From positions 1 through 17,372 of the forward strand of contig JAEXYA010000005.1 of assembly GCA_023451825.1 (NCBI GenBank): a stretch of DNA of 17,372 nucleotides, in the 5' to 3' direction. This document shows, piece by piece, positions 1 to 6,819 of this stretch. This stretch comes from Pseudomonadota bacterium (lineage in GTDB: Bacteria > Pseudomonadota > Alphaproteobacteria > Rhizobiales > Xanthobacteraceae). The position numbers were made by a program, and so were the translations under genes. Each line of letters opens with the position of its first letter. Position 1 is the first letter of the stretch. The notes beneath the pieces were generated by a model. The model was not told the DNA's origin. It searched no databases and worked only from the letters and a program-made list of their open reading frames with translations.

Positions 1-125
1 GGGCACGCGGGCATTATTCTATGGGGGCCATACAGAGTGTCAACCGCGCATAGCGGCCCGCATGTCACACCCAATCGAACAAAAGGCCGATTTTTCTGTT
101 TGGTTGACAGAAAGCATGTGGATGT

Positions 126-274
126 GACTCGGCCGACTCTTGCGCGTGAGTCGCGGCATCATGTAGTTTTTGGCCTGTCGGATACGACATCTCGTGCGGC
201 AGTTGACCCTAGTACACTATCGGTACGGCGTAAGGCCGGAAGCAGTCATGCATCCGGTGAGCGCTAAGGGATTC
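126..274. promoter_or_regulatory. Cluster of four GANTC (CcrM methylation) sites before gcrA
   Basis: GANTC occurs at 126-130 (GACTC), 135-139 (GACTC), 148-152 (GAGTC) and 270-274 (GATTC), the first three within 27 bp. In Alphaproteobacteria CcrM methylates the adenine of GANTC, and GcrA activates transcription with sigma-70 preferentially at methylated GANTC promoters. The cluster therefore suggests methylation-dependent control of gcrA, possibly autoregulation. The sites are seen directly; the regulatory role is inferred. A half-matching CtrA-like sequence (TTTT-N7-TTAA, 288-302) is too weak to call. Confidence 0.5.
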
Positions 275-337
275 TGACAACGAGGTTTTTTGACGATTTT
301 AAGTCGCAGCGCGGGCCCAGGCAGGCCGGCGCCTACG

Positions 338-343
338 AAGGGA
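338..343 (+). promoter_or_regulatory. Ribosome binding site of gcrA
   Basis: AAGGGA lies 8 nt before the ATG at 352 and fixes this as the gcrA start. The usual GcrA N-terminus (MxxxTWTDDRV...) begins at the same codon. Confidence 0.6.
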
Positions 344-351
344 TTTTAGCG

Positions 352-861
352 ATGACGGTAATCACTTGGACCGACGATCGCGTCGAACAGCTCAAGAAAC
401 TCTGGGAAGGCGGCCTCTCCGCCAGCCAGATCGCCGCGGAACTCGGCAACGTGACCCGTAACGCCGTGATCGGCAAGGTGCATCGTCTGGGCCTTTCCGG
501 CCGCGCGAAGAGCCCCTCTTCCGCTGCCCCGCGCCCGCGCAAGCCGCGTCCGGCGCAGCAGATGGTGCGCATGCCGCGTCCGGTCGCGCGCGGCAATACC
601 GCTCTCGCCCATGATTACCAGGTCGAGATGGAGCCAGATCCGATCTCGGTCGACAACGTGATCCCGATCAGCCAGCGCCTGCAGCTGGTCGAACTCAGCG
701 AGGCCACGTGCCACTGGCCCGTTGGCGATCCTGCGAGCGCAGATTTCTATTTCTGCGGCGGCAAGGCCGTCGCCGGCTCGCCCTATTGCGCGCACCACTG
801 CCGCATCGCCTATCAGCCGGCGAGCGACCGCCGCCGCGCAGCGCCGAAGCCGATGCGATAA
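352..861 (+). CDS. gcrA: GcrA cell-cycle regulator
   Basis: This 169-aa protein matches the GcrA family along its whole length. Residues 5-50 form the helix-turn-helix-like DNA-binding domain, opening with TWTDDRVEQLKKLW and containing the NAVIGKVHRLGL block. A basic, proline-rich linker (about 52-80) follows. The C-terminal domain (about 105-155), which in GcrA binds sigma-70 region 2, carries TCHWPVGDP, then FCG, then YCAHH. Cysteines 120, 135, 146 and 150 with His149 resemble a metal-binding cluster. In Caulobacter and relatives GcrA is a sigma-70 cofactor acting at CcrM-methylated GANTC promoters to drive S-phase and division genes. The gene stands alone, between a GANTC-rich leader and a strong terminator, and converges on phoB. 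Confidence 0.96.
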   Translation: MTVITWTDDRVEQLKKLWEGGLSASQIAAELGNVTRNAVIGKVHRLGLSGRAKSPSSAAPRPRKPRPAQQMVRMPRPVARGNTALAHDYQVEMEPDPISVDNVIPISQRLQLVELSEATCHWPVGDPASADFYFCGGKAVAGSPYCAHHCRIAYQPASDRRRAAPKPMR

Positions 862-884
862 GGCGGCAAGAGCAACCAACTCAC

Positions 885-916
885 AAAAATGCCCGGCGAT
901 GAGCCGGGCATTTTTT
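885..916 (+). terminator. Intrinsic terminator of gcrA
   Basis: A perfect 13-bp stem (AAAAATGCCCGGC 885-897 with its complement 903-915) closes a 5-nt loop GATGA and ends in a run of T (911-916), 24 nt after the gcrA stop. The A-tract/T-tract symmetry lets it work in both directions, so it could also stop phoB transcripts that run past the neighbouring repeat. Confidence 0.93.
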
Positions 917-943
917 GTTTCGGCAATCAAGAGCGACCCCACT

Positions 944-1054
944 CCGCCCTCATGGTGAGGAGGCGCCACTTGGCGCCATCTCGAACCATGAGAAGTCGGA
1001 GCTCCGTCGCCATCCTTCGAGACGCCGCTGGGCGGCTCCTCAGGATGAGGGCGG
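944..1054. repeat. Palindromic dispersed repeat (two-hairpin type, about 111 bp)
   Basis: The ends form a 10-bp inverted repeat (CCGCCCTCAT 944-953, ATGAGGGCGG 1045-1054). Inside are two further hairpins. One pairs TCATGGT (950-956) with ACCATGA (985-991) and has GGCGCCA/TGGCGCC (962-968/971-977) at its tip. The other pairs CATCCT (1011-1016) with AGGATG (1042-1047) and has GCCGC/GCGGC (1024-1028/1031-1035) at its tip. From memory, elements with this pattern (CCCTCATGGTGAGGA... CCTCAGGATGAGGG) are dispersed in many copies in Bradyrhizobium-type genomes. It begins 18 nt beyond the phoB stop, in the convergent gap with gcrA, where it may end or stabilise phoB mRNA. Confidence 0.82.
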
Positions 1055-1072
1055 CGTGTGTGGGGACGAGTG

Positions 1073-1777
1073 TTACTCCGCCGCCTTGTCGAAGCGGTCG
1101 TCCAGCGCGTAACCCGCGCCGCGCACGGTGCGGATCGGGTCGGGCTCGCCGGCCGGATTCAGCAGCTTGCGAAGACGACCGATGTGAACGTCCACGGTGC
1201 GCTCGTCGATATAGATGTCGCGGCCCCAGACGCTGTCGAGCAACTGCTCGCGGCTGAACACGCGGCCGGGATGCTCGAGGAAGAATTCGAGCAGACGATA
1301 TTCGGTCGGGCCGAGATCGATCGGACGCGCGGCGCGCACCACGCGGCGCTTGTCGCGGTCGAGTTCGATGTCACCGAAAGCCAGCACCGTGGCGAGACGT
1401 TCCGGCGCCGCACGGCGCAGAAGACCTTTCACGCGGGCCAGCAATTCAGGCACCGAGAACGGCTTGACGATGTAATCGTCGGCGCCGGTGGCAAGACCAC
1501 GAACGCGTTCACTCTCCTCACCGCGGGCGGTGAGCATGATGATCGGCAGAGCCTTGGTTTCCGGCCGCGCCCGCAGGCGACGGCACAGTTCGATGCCGGA
1601 CAGGCCAGGCAACATCCAGTCGAGGACCACGAGGTCCGGCACGCGCTCTTTCAGGCGGGTGTCGGCATCGTCGCCGCGGGCAACCGTCTCGACGTCGTAA
1701 CCTTCGGCGTCGAGATTGTAGCGCAGCAGCGTGGTCAGAGCTTCCTCGTCTTCCACTACCAGAATGCGCGCGTTCAT
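1073..1777 (-). CDS. phoB: Phosphate regulon response regulator PhoB
   Basis: A 234-aa OmpR/PhoB-class response regulator. The receiver domain spans about residues 3-118, with an acidic patch (VEDEE, 8-12), phosphoacceptor Asp53 in LVVLDWMLPG, Thr83 and Lys105 in VKPF. A winged-helix DNA-binding domain follows (about 130-228), with the recognition-helix block IDERTVDVHIGRLRKLL and the closing RTVRGAGYAL. Phosphorylated by PhoR, it should bind Pho boxes such as 6533-6561 and activate the pst operon. It is last in the pst-phoU-phoB unit, 92 nt after phoU, with a long hairpin in that gap. The pst-phoU linkage separates it from other OmpR-type paralogues. Start ATG 1777 follows a GGAAG motif. Confidence 0.97.
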   Translation of the reverse strand: MNARILVVEDEEALTTLLRYNLDAEGYDVETVARGDDADTRLKERVPDLVVLDWMLPGLSGIELCRRLRARPETKALPIIMLTARGEESERVRGLATGADDYIVKPFSVPELLARVKGLLRRAAPERLATVLAFGDIELDRDKRRVVRAARPIDLGPTEYRLLEFFLEHPGRVFSREQLLDSVWGRDIYIDERTVDVHIGRLRKLLNPAGEPDPIRTVRGAGYALDDRFDKAAE

Positions 1778-1824
1778 ATGGCTGTCTTCCTATCTGTCGT
1801 TCGAGCAAAGGCGAGTAAGTCGCG

Positions 1825-1860
1825 GCGAGCTCGGCTCGTAACTACGAGCCTTGCTCGCCA
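1825..1860 (-). other. Long hairpin between phoU and phoB
   Basis: GGCGAGC (1825-1831) pairs with GCTCGCC (1854-1860), and after two mismatched positions GGCTCGTA (1834-1841) pairs with TACGAGCC (1844-1851) around a 2-nt loop. The stem is thus 7 + 8 bp. No T-run follows on the minus strand, so it is not a classic terminator. It lies 9 nt past the phoU stop and 47 nt before the phoB start, where it could act as an mRNA-processing site, stabiliser or partial attenuator that sets the phoB level. Confidence 0.6.
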
Positions 1861-1869
1861 CGCTGAGCC

Positions 1870-2580
1870 TTAGCTCACCGGCGTCGCGAAGTTGGTCATG
1901 TCGCCCTTCGGGCGCTTGTCGACCATCTGCTGACCTTCGATCATGTAGAACACCGTTTCAGCGATGTTGGTGGCATGGTCGCCGATCCGTTCGATATTCT
2001 TGGCGCAGAACATCAGATGGATGCAGAACGAGATGTTGCGCGGATCTTCCATCATATAAGTGAGGAGTTCGCGGAACAGCGAGGTGCAGATCGCATCGAT
2101 TTCCTCGTCGCCCTTCCACACCGCCATGGCGGCCGGCAGGTCGTGCGCGGCATAGGCATCGAGCACGGCCTTGACCTGGGTGTTCACCAGATCGGTCATG
2201 TGTTCGAGGCCGCGGATCAGCTTCAGCGGATGGAAGTCGCTATCCAGTGCATTGACGCGCTTGCCGATGTTCTTGGAGAGATCGCCGATACGTTCGAGAT
2301 CGGTGGCGACGCGGAGCGCGCCGACGATTTCGCGCAGATCGACAGCCATCGGCTGGCGCTTGGCAATGGTGAGGACGGCGCGTTCTTCGATCAAGCGCTG
2401 CAGGTTGTCGATTTCCGAATCGGTGGCCACCACGCGTGCGCCGAGGGCGACGTCGCGGCGGATCAAGGCATCGACGGACTCTGCGATCTGGCGCTCAGCC
2501 AGGCCACCCATCTCGGCGACGAGACGCGTGAGTTCCTGCAGATCGTCGTCGAACGCCTTGGTCGTGTGTTCAAAAGCCAT
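1870..2580 (-). CDS. phoU: Phosphate signalling regulator PhoU
   Basis: A 236-aa PhoU of normal length, made of two three-helix-bundle repeats. Each repeat carries the conserved metal-binding signature: ERIGDLSKNIGKR at 96-108 and ERIGDHATNIAE at 197-208. PhoU links the Pst transporter to PhoR: when phosphate is plentiful it promotes PhoR phosphatase activity, and it limits Pst transport. It is cytoplasmic and membrane-associated. The gene follows pstB by 28 nt and is preceded by an AGAGGA ribosome-binding sequence. Placement between pstB and phoB is the usual alphaproteobacterial arrangement. Confidence 0.97.
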   Translation of the reverse strand: MAFEHTTKAFDDDLQELTRLVAEMGGLAERQIAESVDALIRRDVALGARVVATDSEIDNLQRLIEERAVLTIAKRQPMAVDLREIVGALRVATDLERIGDLSKNIGKRVNALDSDFHPLKLIRGLEHMTDLVNTQVKAVLDAYAAHDLPAAMAVWKGDEEIDAICTSLFRELLTYMMEDPRNISFCIHLMFCAKNIERIGDHATNIAETVFYMIEGQQMVDKRPKGDMTNFATPVS

Positions 2581-2608
2581 AGGTCAATCCTCTCGCGAAT
2601 ATGTCGCG

Positions 2609-3436
2609 TCAGCCGAAACGGCCGGTGATGTAATCCTGGGTGCGGCGATCGCTCGGCGAGGTGAAGATCTTGTTGGTCTGGTCGAATTCGACCAGCTCGC
2701 CGAGATACATGAACGCGGTGGTGTCGGAGACACGCGCGGCCTGCTGCATGTTATGGGTCACGATGGCGATCGTGTACTGATCCTTCAATTCGTCGATCAG
2801 CTCTTCGACCTTGGCGGTCGAGATCGGATCGAGCGCCGAGCATGGCTCGTCGAACAGGATCACTTCCGGACGCACGGCAATCGTGCGCGCGATGCACAGA
2901 CGCTGCTGCTGGCCGCCCGAGAGCGACAGGCCCGACGCGTTGAGCTTGTCCTTGACCTCGTTCCACAGCGCACCACCACGCAGCGCCTTCTCGACGCGCA
3001 TGTCCATCTCCGACTTGGAGATCTTCTCATAGAGACGGATGCCGAAGGCGATGTTTTCATAGATCGTCATCGGGAACGGGGTCGGCTTCTGGAACACCAT
3101 GCCGATGCGGGCACGCAGCAGGTTGAGGTCGAGCTTCGGGTCCAGAACGTTCTGGTTGTCCAGCATGACCTGTCCTTCCGCGCGCTGACCCGGATAGAGG
3201 TCATACATGCGGTTGAAGATGCGTAGCAGTGTGGACTTGCCGCAGCCTGACGGACCGATGAAGGCGGTCACGCGGTTGGCAGCGAGGGTCAGGTTGATCT
3301 TCTTCAGGGCGTGGTGTTCGCCGTAGTAGAAGTTCAGATCGCGCACCGTCACCTTCGGGCGGGTATCGCCCTGGGGAGCCACCGGCGGCGGCATCGACAC
3401 GCTGGGATTGGCGGCGGAAACGGAGAGATCACTCAT
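2609..3436 (-). CDS. pstB: Phosphate ABC transporter ATP-binding protein PstB
   Basis: A 275-aa ABC ATPase that powers PstCA. It has Walker A GPSGCGKST (61-69), a Q-loop at VFQKPTPFP (Gln116), signature LSGGQQQR (172-179), Walker B VILFDE (192-197) and switch His228 in VTHNM. The FPMTIYENI and CSALDPIST blocks are typical of PstB. The frame is open to 3535, but ATG 3436 is the right start: it follows GAGAGGAAAG, overlaps the pstA stop as ATGA (3433-3436), and the residues upstream of it are the pstA C-terminal coding region read in another frame. The first 25 residues or so are a poorly conserved extension before the VTVRDLNFYYG core. Confidence 0.97.
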   Translation of the reverse strand: MSDLSVSAANPSVSMPPPVAPQGDTRPKVTVRDLNFYYGEHHALKKINLTLAANRVTAFIGPSGCGKSTLLRIFNRMYDLYPGQRAEGQVMLDNQNVLDPKLDLNLLRARIGMVFQKPTPFPMTIYENIAFGIRLYEKISKSEMDMRVEKALRGGALWNEVKDKLNASGLSLSGGQQQRLCIARTIAVRPEVILFDEPCSALDPISTAKVEELIDELKDQYTIAIVTHNMQQAARVSDTTAFMYLGELVEFDQTNKIFTSPSDRRTQDYITGRFG

Positions 3437-4287
3437 TTTGCTTTCCTCTCGGCGCCGAGAATGCGCGCGCCAATGTTCAGGGCAAGGACGGTCAGGGTGA
3501 TGATCAGCGCGCCACTCCAGGCGAGCTGCTTCCAATATTCGTAGGGGCTCTGGACGAAGTTGTTGATGGTGACCGGGAGGTTGGCCATCGTCTTACCGAG
3601 ATCCAGGCTGAAGAACTGATTGCTCAGCGCAGTGAAGAGCAGCGGCGCGGTTTCACCGGCAACACGGGCGGTCGCCAACAGCACGCCGGTGATGAGACCG
3701 GCACGTGCCGCACGATAGGCGATCCGCTTGATCACCAGCGAGCGCGGCAGGCCGAGCGCGGAAGCCGCTTCACGCAGCGGGTTCGGCACCAGACCGAGCA
3801 TGTCTTCCGTGGTGCGGACGACAACCGGGATGACGATCACGGCGAGCGCGAGCGAACCGGCGAAGGCCGAGAAGCCACCCATCGGAACGACCACGGCACC
3901 GTAAACGAACAGGCCGATGATGATCGAAGGCGCCGACAGCAGCACGTCGTTGATGAAGCGGATCACCGAGGTGAGTTTATCGTGCTTGCCGTATTCCGCG
4001 AGATAGGTGCCGGCGAGCAGGCCGAGCGGCGCACCGATGCCGACACCGATCACGGTCATGATGACCGAACCGACGATGGCATTGAGCAGGCCGCCTTCCT
4101 GCGAACCGGGCGGCGGCGTGTTCTGGGTGAAGATCTGCACGCTGAGGCCGGCAAGGCCGTTGTAGAACAGCGTGAACAGGATCAACGCCAGCCAGGTGAC
4201 GCCAAAGATGGCGGCGCCCATGCAGAGACCGCGGACGATCTTGTCGTTGCGACGGCGCGAGACGTAAATCGGGTTCATCGTGGACAT
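3433..4287 (-). CDS. pstA: Phosphate ABC transporter permease PstA
   Basis: A 284-aa inner-membrane permease with about six hydrophobic helices, starting near residue 22. The cytoplasmic EAA loop that contacts PstB is EAASALGLPRSLVIKRI (173-189), followed by the PstA-typical ARVAGETAPLLFTA (207-220). With PstC it forms the membrane channel of the high-affinity phosphate importer. ATG 4287 is 3 nt after the pstC stop with GGAAAG just upstream; a second in-frame ATG lies three codons further in. Its stop overlaps the pstB start by 4 nt, so pstC, pstA and pstB are translationally coupled. Confidence 0.97.
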   Translation of the reverse strand: MSTMNPIYVSRRRNDKIVRGLCMGAAIFGVTWLALILFTLFYNGLAGLSVQIFTQNTPPPGSQEGGLLNAIVGSVIMTVIGVGIGAPLGLLAGTYLAEYGKHDKLTSVIRFINDVLLSAPSIIIGLFVYGAVVVPMGGFSAFAGSLALAVIVIPVVVRTTEDMLGLVPNPLREAASALGLPRSLVIKRIAYRAARAGLITGVLLATARVAGETAPLLFTALSNQFFSLDLGKTMANLPVTINNFVQSPYEYWKQLAWSGALIITLTVLALNIGARILGAERKAK

Positions 4288-4290
4288 GAT

Positions 4291-5289
4291 TTACTTTCCT
4301 GCCTTCTTTTCGAGGCGCAGCAGCATCAGGCGGGCAGCCGACAGCACCAGGAAGGTGAGAACGAACAGCAGCAGGCCGAGCAGGATCAGGCCGGACTGAT
4401 GCAGGCCGTCGGACTCCGCGAATTCCGAGGCGATGGCCGCGGAGATCGTGGTGCCCGGGCCGAAGATCGATCCGGTGATGCGAAACGAGTTGCCGATGAT
4501 GAATGTCACGGCCATCGTTTCACCCAGCGCGCGGCCAAGGGCCAGCATCACGCCGCCGATCACACCGACGCGGGTGTAGGGAATGACGACGTTGCGAACG
4601 ACTTCCCAGGTGGTGCAGCCGACGCCGTAGGCCGCTTCCTTCAGCACTGGCGGCACCGTCTTGAACACGTCGACCGAGATCGCGGTGATGAAGGGCAGCA
4701 CCATGATGGCGAGGATGAGCGAGGCGTTGAACAGCGAGAGATAAGACGGCGGACCGGCGAAGATGGTGCCGAGCACGGGCACGCCTTCGAAGGTCGAGAT
4801 CAGGAACGGCTGGAAGTGGTTGGCCAGGAACGGGCCGAGCACGAAGAAGCCCCACATGCCGTAGATGATCGAGGGAATGCCGGCGAGCAGTTCGACCGCC
4901 ATGCCGATCGGGCGACGCAGCCAGTTCGGGCACAGTTCGGTGAGGAAGATCGCGATGCCGATACCGACCGGAATGGCGATGGACATGGCGATCAGCGAGG
5001 TGACGAGCGTGCCGTAGATCGGGCCGAGCGCGCCGAGCACCGGCGGTTCAGCGGACGGCGCCCAGCGCTGCGTGAACAGGAAGGAGAAGCCGAATTCCTT
5101 GAGCGCCGGCCATGCACCGGCAATCAGCGACAGGATGATGCCGCCGAGAATGAAGAGCACCGACAGCGCCGAGATGCGCGTCAGCCAATAGAAAACCTGG
5201 TCGCCGGTCTTGAACGCGTTGAGCGCCTTGGCGCGGTCATACGGTCCAGCGGCGTCCATCGAAGAGCTCTGTACGGCCATATCTGCCAC
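4291..5289 (-). CDS. pstC: Phosphate ABC transporter permease PstC
   Basis: A 332-aa permease, partner of PstA. The N-terminal helix lies at about 41-58. The MetI-like core includes LGPIYGTLVTSLIAM, ELLAGIPSIIYGMWG (133-147) and the EAA loop near residues 218-240, followed by LGRALGETMAV, all characteristic of PstC. The apparent start is a GTG at 5289, five nt after AGGGGAC; an ATG three codons downstream (5280) is possible but its spacing is poor. The gene begins 146 nt after pstS, past a hairpin that probably reduces its transcript relative to pstS. Confidence 0.96.
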   Translation of the reverse strand: MADMAVQSSSMDAAGPYDRAKALNAFKTGDQVFYWLTRISALSVLFILGGIILSLIAGAWPALKEFGFSFLFTQRWAPSAEPPVLGALGPIYGTLVTSLIAMSIAIPVGIGIAIFLTELCPNWLRRPIGMAVELLAGIPSIIYGMWGFFVLGPFLANHFQPFLISTFEGVPVLGTIFAGPPSYLSLFNASLILAIMVLPFITAISVDVFKTVPPVLKEAAYGVGCTTWEVVRNVVIPYTRVGVIGGVMLALGRALGETMAVTFIIGNSFRITGSIFGPGTTISAAIASEFAESDGLHQSGLILLGLLLFVLTFLVLSAARLMLLRLEKKAGK

Positions 5290-5393
5290 GCCCAGTCCCC
5301 TGTGTTGTTACGTGATACCCGAAACACGACACCCTGAATGGGCCTGTCAGGGCGCGAAGCTCGAAAATGGAAAGTGAAATCGATCAGAAAGAA

Positions 5394-5421
5394 GCGGAGG
5401 AGAGATGCCCCTCTCCTCCGC
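5394..5421 (-). terminator. Attenuating hairpin between pstS and pstC
   Basis: A perfect 11-bp stem (GCGGAGGAGAG 5394-5404 with CTCTCCTCCGC 5411-5421) closes a 6-nt loop. On the minus strand it is followed by TTCTTTCT, a broken pyrimidine tract. It lies 14 nt after the pstS stop. The weak U-tract suggests partial termination or 3'-end protection of pstS mRNA, a usual way to make more binding protein than permease. Confidence 0.72.
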
Positions 5422-5435
5422 CGAAGAGCTGAAAC

Positions 5436-6446
5436 TTAGCTCTTGATGTCCGAAGACCAGGTCTTCTCGATCAGCTTGACGACCGAGTCCGGCATCGGGA
5501 TGTAGTCGAGTTCTTCAGCAGCCTTGGCGCCCTTTTCGAACGACCACTTGAAGAACTTCAGCGCTTCAGCCGCGGCCGCCTTGTCGGTCGGGGTCTTGTG
5601 CATCAGGATGAAGGTCGCGGCAGTGATCGGCCACGAAGCGTCGCCCGGCTGGTCGGTCAGGATCACGTAGTAACCCGGAGCCTTGGCCCAGTCGGCATTG
5701 GCAGCAGCGGCCTGGAAGGCAGCGATGGTCGGCTGCACCGGCTTGCCAGCCTTGTTGATCATGCCGGCATAGGTCAGCTTGTTCTGCTTGGCATAAGCGT
5801 ATTCGACGTAACCGATCGAGTTCTTGGTCTGACCGACATTGCCGGCGACGCCTTCGTTGCCCTTGGCGCCGACGCCAACCGGCCACTCGACGGCGGTACC
5901 GGTGCCGACCTTGGACTTCCAGTCAGCCGAGGCCTTGGAGAGATAGTCGGTGAAGTTGAAGGTGGTGCCCGAACCGTCCGAACGACGAACGACGGTGATG
6001 GCAGCCGACGGCAGCTTCAGCTTCGGATTGAGCTTGGCGATCGCGGCGTCGTCCCAGGTCTTCACGGTGCCGAGATAGATGGCGCCGAGAACTTCGCCCG
6101 AGAGGACCAGTTCGCCCGACTTGATGCCTTCGAGGTTCACGACCGGAACGATCGCGCCCATCACCTGCGGCCACTGAACCAGGCCGTCCTTTTCGAGCTG
6201 CTCGGCCTTGAGCGGCGCGTCGGTCGCACCGAAGGTCACGGTCTTGGCCTGGATCTGCTTGATGCCGGCGCCCGAACCGATCGACTGGTAGTTCAGACCG
6301 TTGCCGGTTTCCTTCTTATAGGCGTCAGCCCACTTCGAGTAGACCGGGAACGGGAAGGTCGCGCCGGCACCGGTGATGTCGGCAGCGAAGGCCGAGGTCG
6401 ACGCGGCCACGAGGCCCGCAGCGACGATCGCTTTGAGGAATTTCAT
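5436..6446 (-). CDS. pstS: Periplasmic phosphate-binding protein PstS
   Basis: A 336-aa secreted phosphate-binding protein. The signal peptide is KFLKAIVAAGLVAASTSAFA, with likely cleavage after residue 21 (AFA/AD). Ligand-site segments are ITGAGATFPFP (24-34), GSGAG (57-61), ATDAP (74-78) and RSDGSGTT (155-162), all typical of PstS. The start is placed at ATG 6446, six nt after a GGAG Shine-Dalgarno motif (6453-6456). The frame extends four codons to a TTG at 6458, but that would put the start over the ribosome-binding site itself. It is first in the operon, behind a Pho box, so it should be strongly induced by phosphate starvation. Confidence 0.97.
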   Translation of the reverse strand: MKFLKAIVAAGLVAASTSAFAADITGAGATFPFPVYSKWADAYKKETGNGLNYQSIGSGAGIKQIQAKTVTFGATDAPLKAEQLEKDGLVQWPQVMGAIVPVVNLEGIKSGELVLSGEVLGAIYLGTVKTWDDAAIAKLNPKLKLPSAAITVVRRSDGSGTTFNFTDYLSKASADWKSKVGTGTAVEWPVGVGAKGNEGVAGNVGQTKNSIGYVEYAYAKQNKLTYAGMINKAGKPVQPTIAAFQAAAANADWAKAPGYYVILTDQPGDASWPITAATFILMHKTPTDKAAAAEALKFFKWSFEKGAKAAEELDYIPMPDSVVKLIEKTWSSDIKS

Positions 6447-6532
6447 GGGTATCTCCAATTTGTCGTGAGCGACGCGCCAATGCGCCCGATTGCGCCCACA
6501 CCGCTCATCTAGGAGCGGTCGATTGTGCTTTT

Positions 6533-6561
6533 ATGATAGCTGCATGACAGTTGGATGACGA
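6533..6561 (-). promoter_or_regulatory. Pho box, three direct units, upstream of pstS
   Basis: On the minus strand the 7-mers TCGTCAT (6561-6555), CTGTCAT (6550-6544) and CTATCAT (6539-6533) repeat with exactly 4-nt spacers (11-bp period). CTGTCAT-N4-CTGTCAT is the PhoB-binding consensus. The array ends 86 nt before the pstS ATG. Possible -10 boxes downstream are CACAAT (6527-6522) or TAGATG (6511-6506), neither decisive. Three units in phase suggest cooperative binding of more than one PhoB dimer. Confidence 0.85.
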
Positions 6562-6593
6562 CGATAAAGCATTGATAATGTTATCATTTATCG
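6562..6593. repeat. AT-rich dyad directly upstream of the Pho box
   Basis: CGATAAA (6562-6568) pairs with TTTATCG (6587-6593), and inside it TGATAA (6573-6578) pairs with TTATCA (6581-6586). Only a 4-nt bulge (GCAT, 6569-6572) and a 2-nt loop interrupt a 13-bp stem. It abuts the Pho box on its upstream side. The AT content contrasts with the GC-rich surroundings. It may be a second regulator's operator or a bendable promoter element. Confidence 0.5.
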
Positions 6594-6819
6594 GATTTAC
6601 ATACCGGAATCCGCGTTGAAATCGCAATTTTCGGCGGCTTTCATGACAAGGCTTGTGCACTGCGAAAGACGCAGTTCCCGCGGTTAACAATATGTTTCCA
6701 TGGGCGGAATCCCGGATTCTCGCCAGCATTCGGCGGCATGCCACCGGAGCGGGAAAGCGGCATGGTGACGCCATGTCGCAGCAAGAAAAATTCGATTTTT
6801 TGGCACGCGGAGGCCAGCG

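Larger units (their letters stand above)
1..351. other. Intergenic region upstream of gcrA
   Basis: No convincing gene is seen. The one open frame here (37-267, plus) reads as a basic, low-complexity peptide with no recognisable domain, and it crosses the likely promoter region. The stretch contains four GANTC sites, a TTGACA at 104-109 and a TTGACC at 203-208 (neither followed by a clear -10 box), and a small hairpin (CGACTC 134-139 with GAGTCG 148-153). It is best read as the long leader and promoter region of gcrA. The end of an upstream gene may lie before position 1. Confidence 0.6.

Noticed and set aside
37..267. Open frame of 76 codons before gcrA
   Set aside because: No domain, no ribosome-binding site, skewed composition, and it covers the GANTC/promoter region.
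288..302. CtrA-like site TTTT-N7-TTAA before gcrA
   Set aside because: One half-site does not match TTAA, which is too weak to call.
3437..3535. N-terminal extension of PstB (33 residues)
   Set aside because: It lies within pstA coding sequence in another frame; ATG 3436 with the ATGA overlap and a good ribosome site is the start.
3982..5337. Plus-strand frame of 451 codons opposite pstA/pstC
   Set aside because: It is the antisense reading of two certain permease genes, with a composition rich in Arg, Asp, Glu, Gln and His typical of a shadow of hydrophobic coding sequence.
6643..6649. Isolated Pho-like 7-mer (TTGTCAT on the minus strand)
   Set aside because: It is a single unit with no partner at the 11-bp period.
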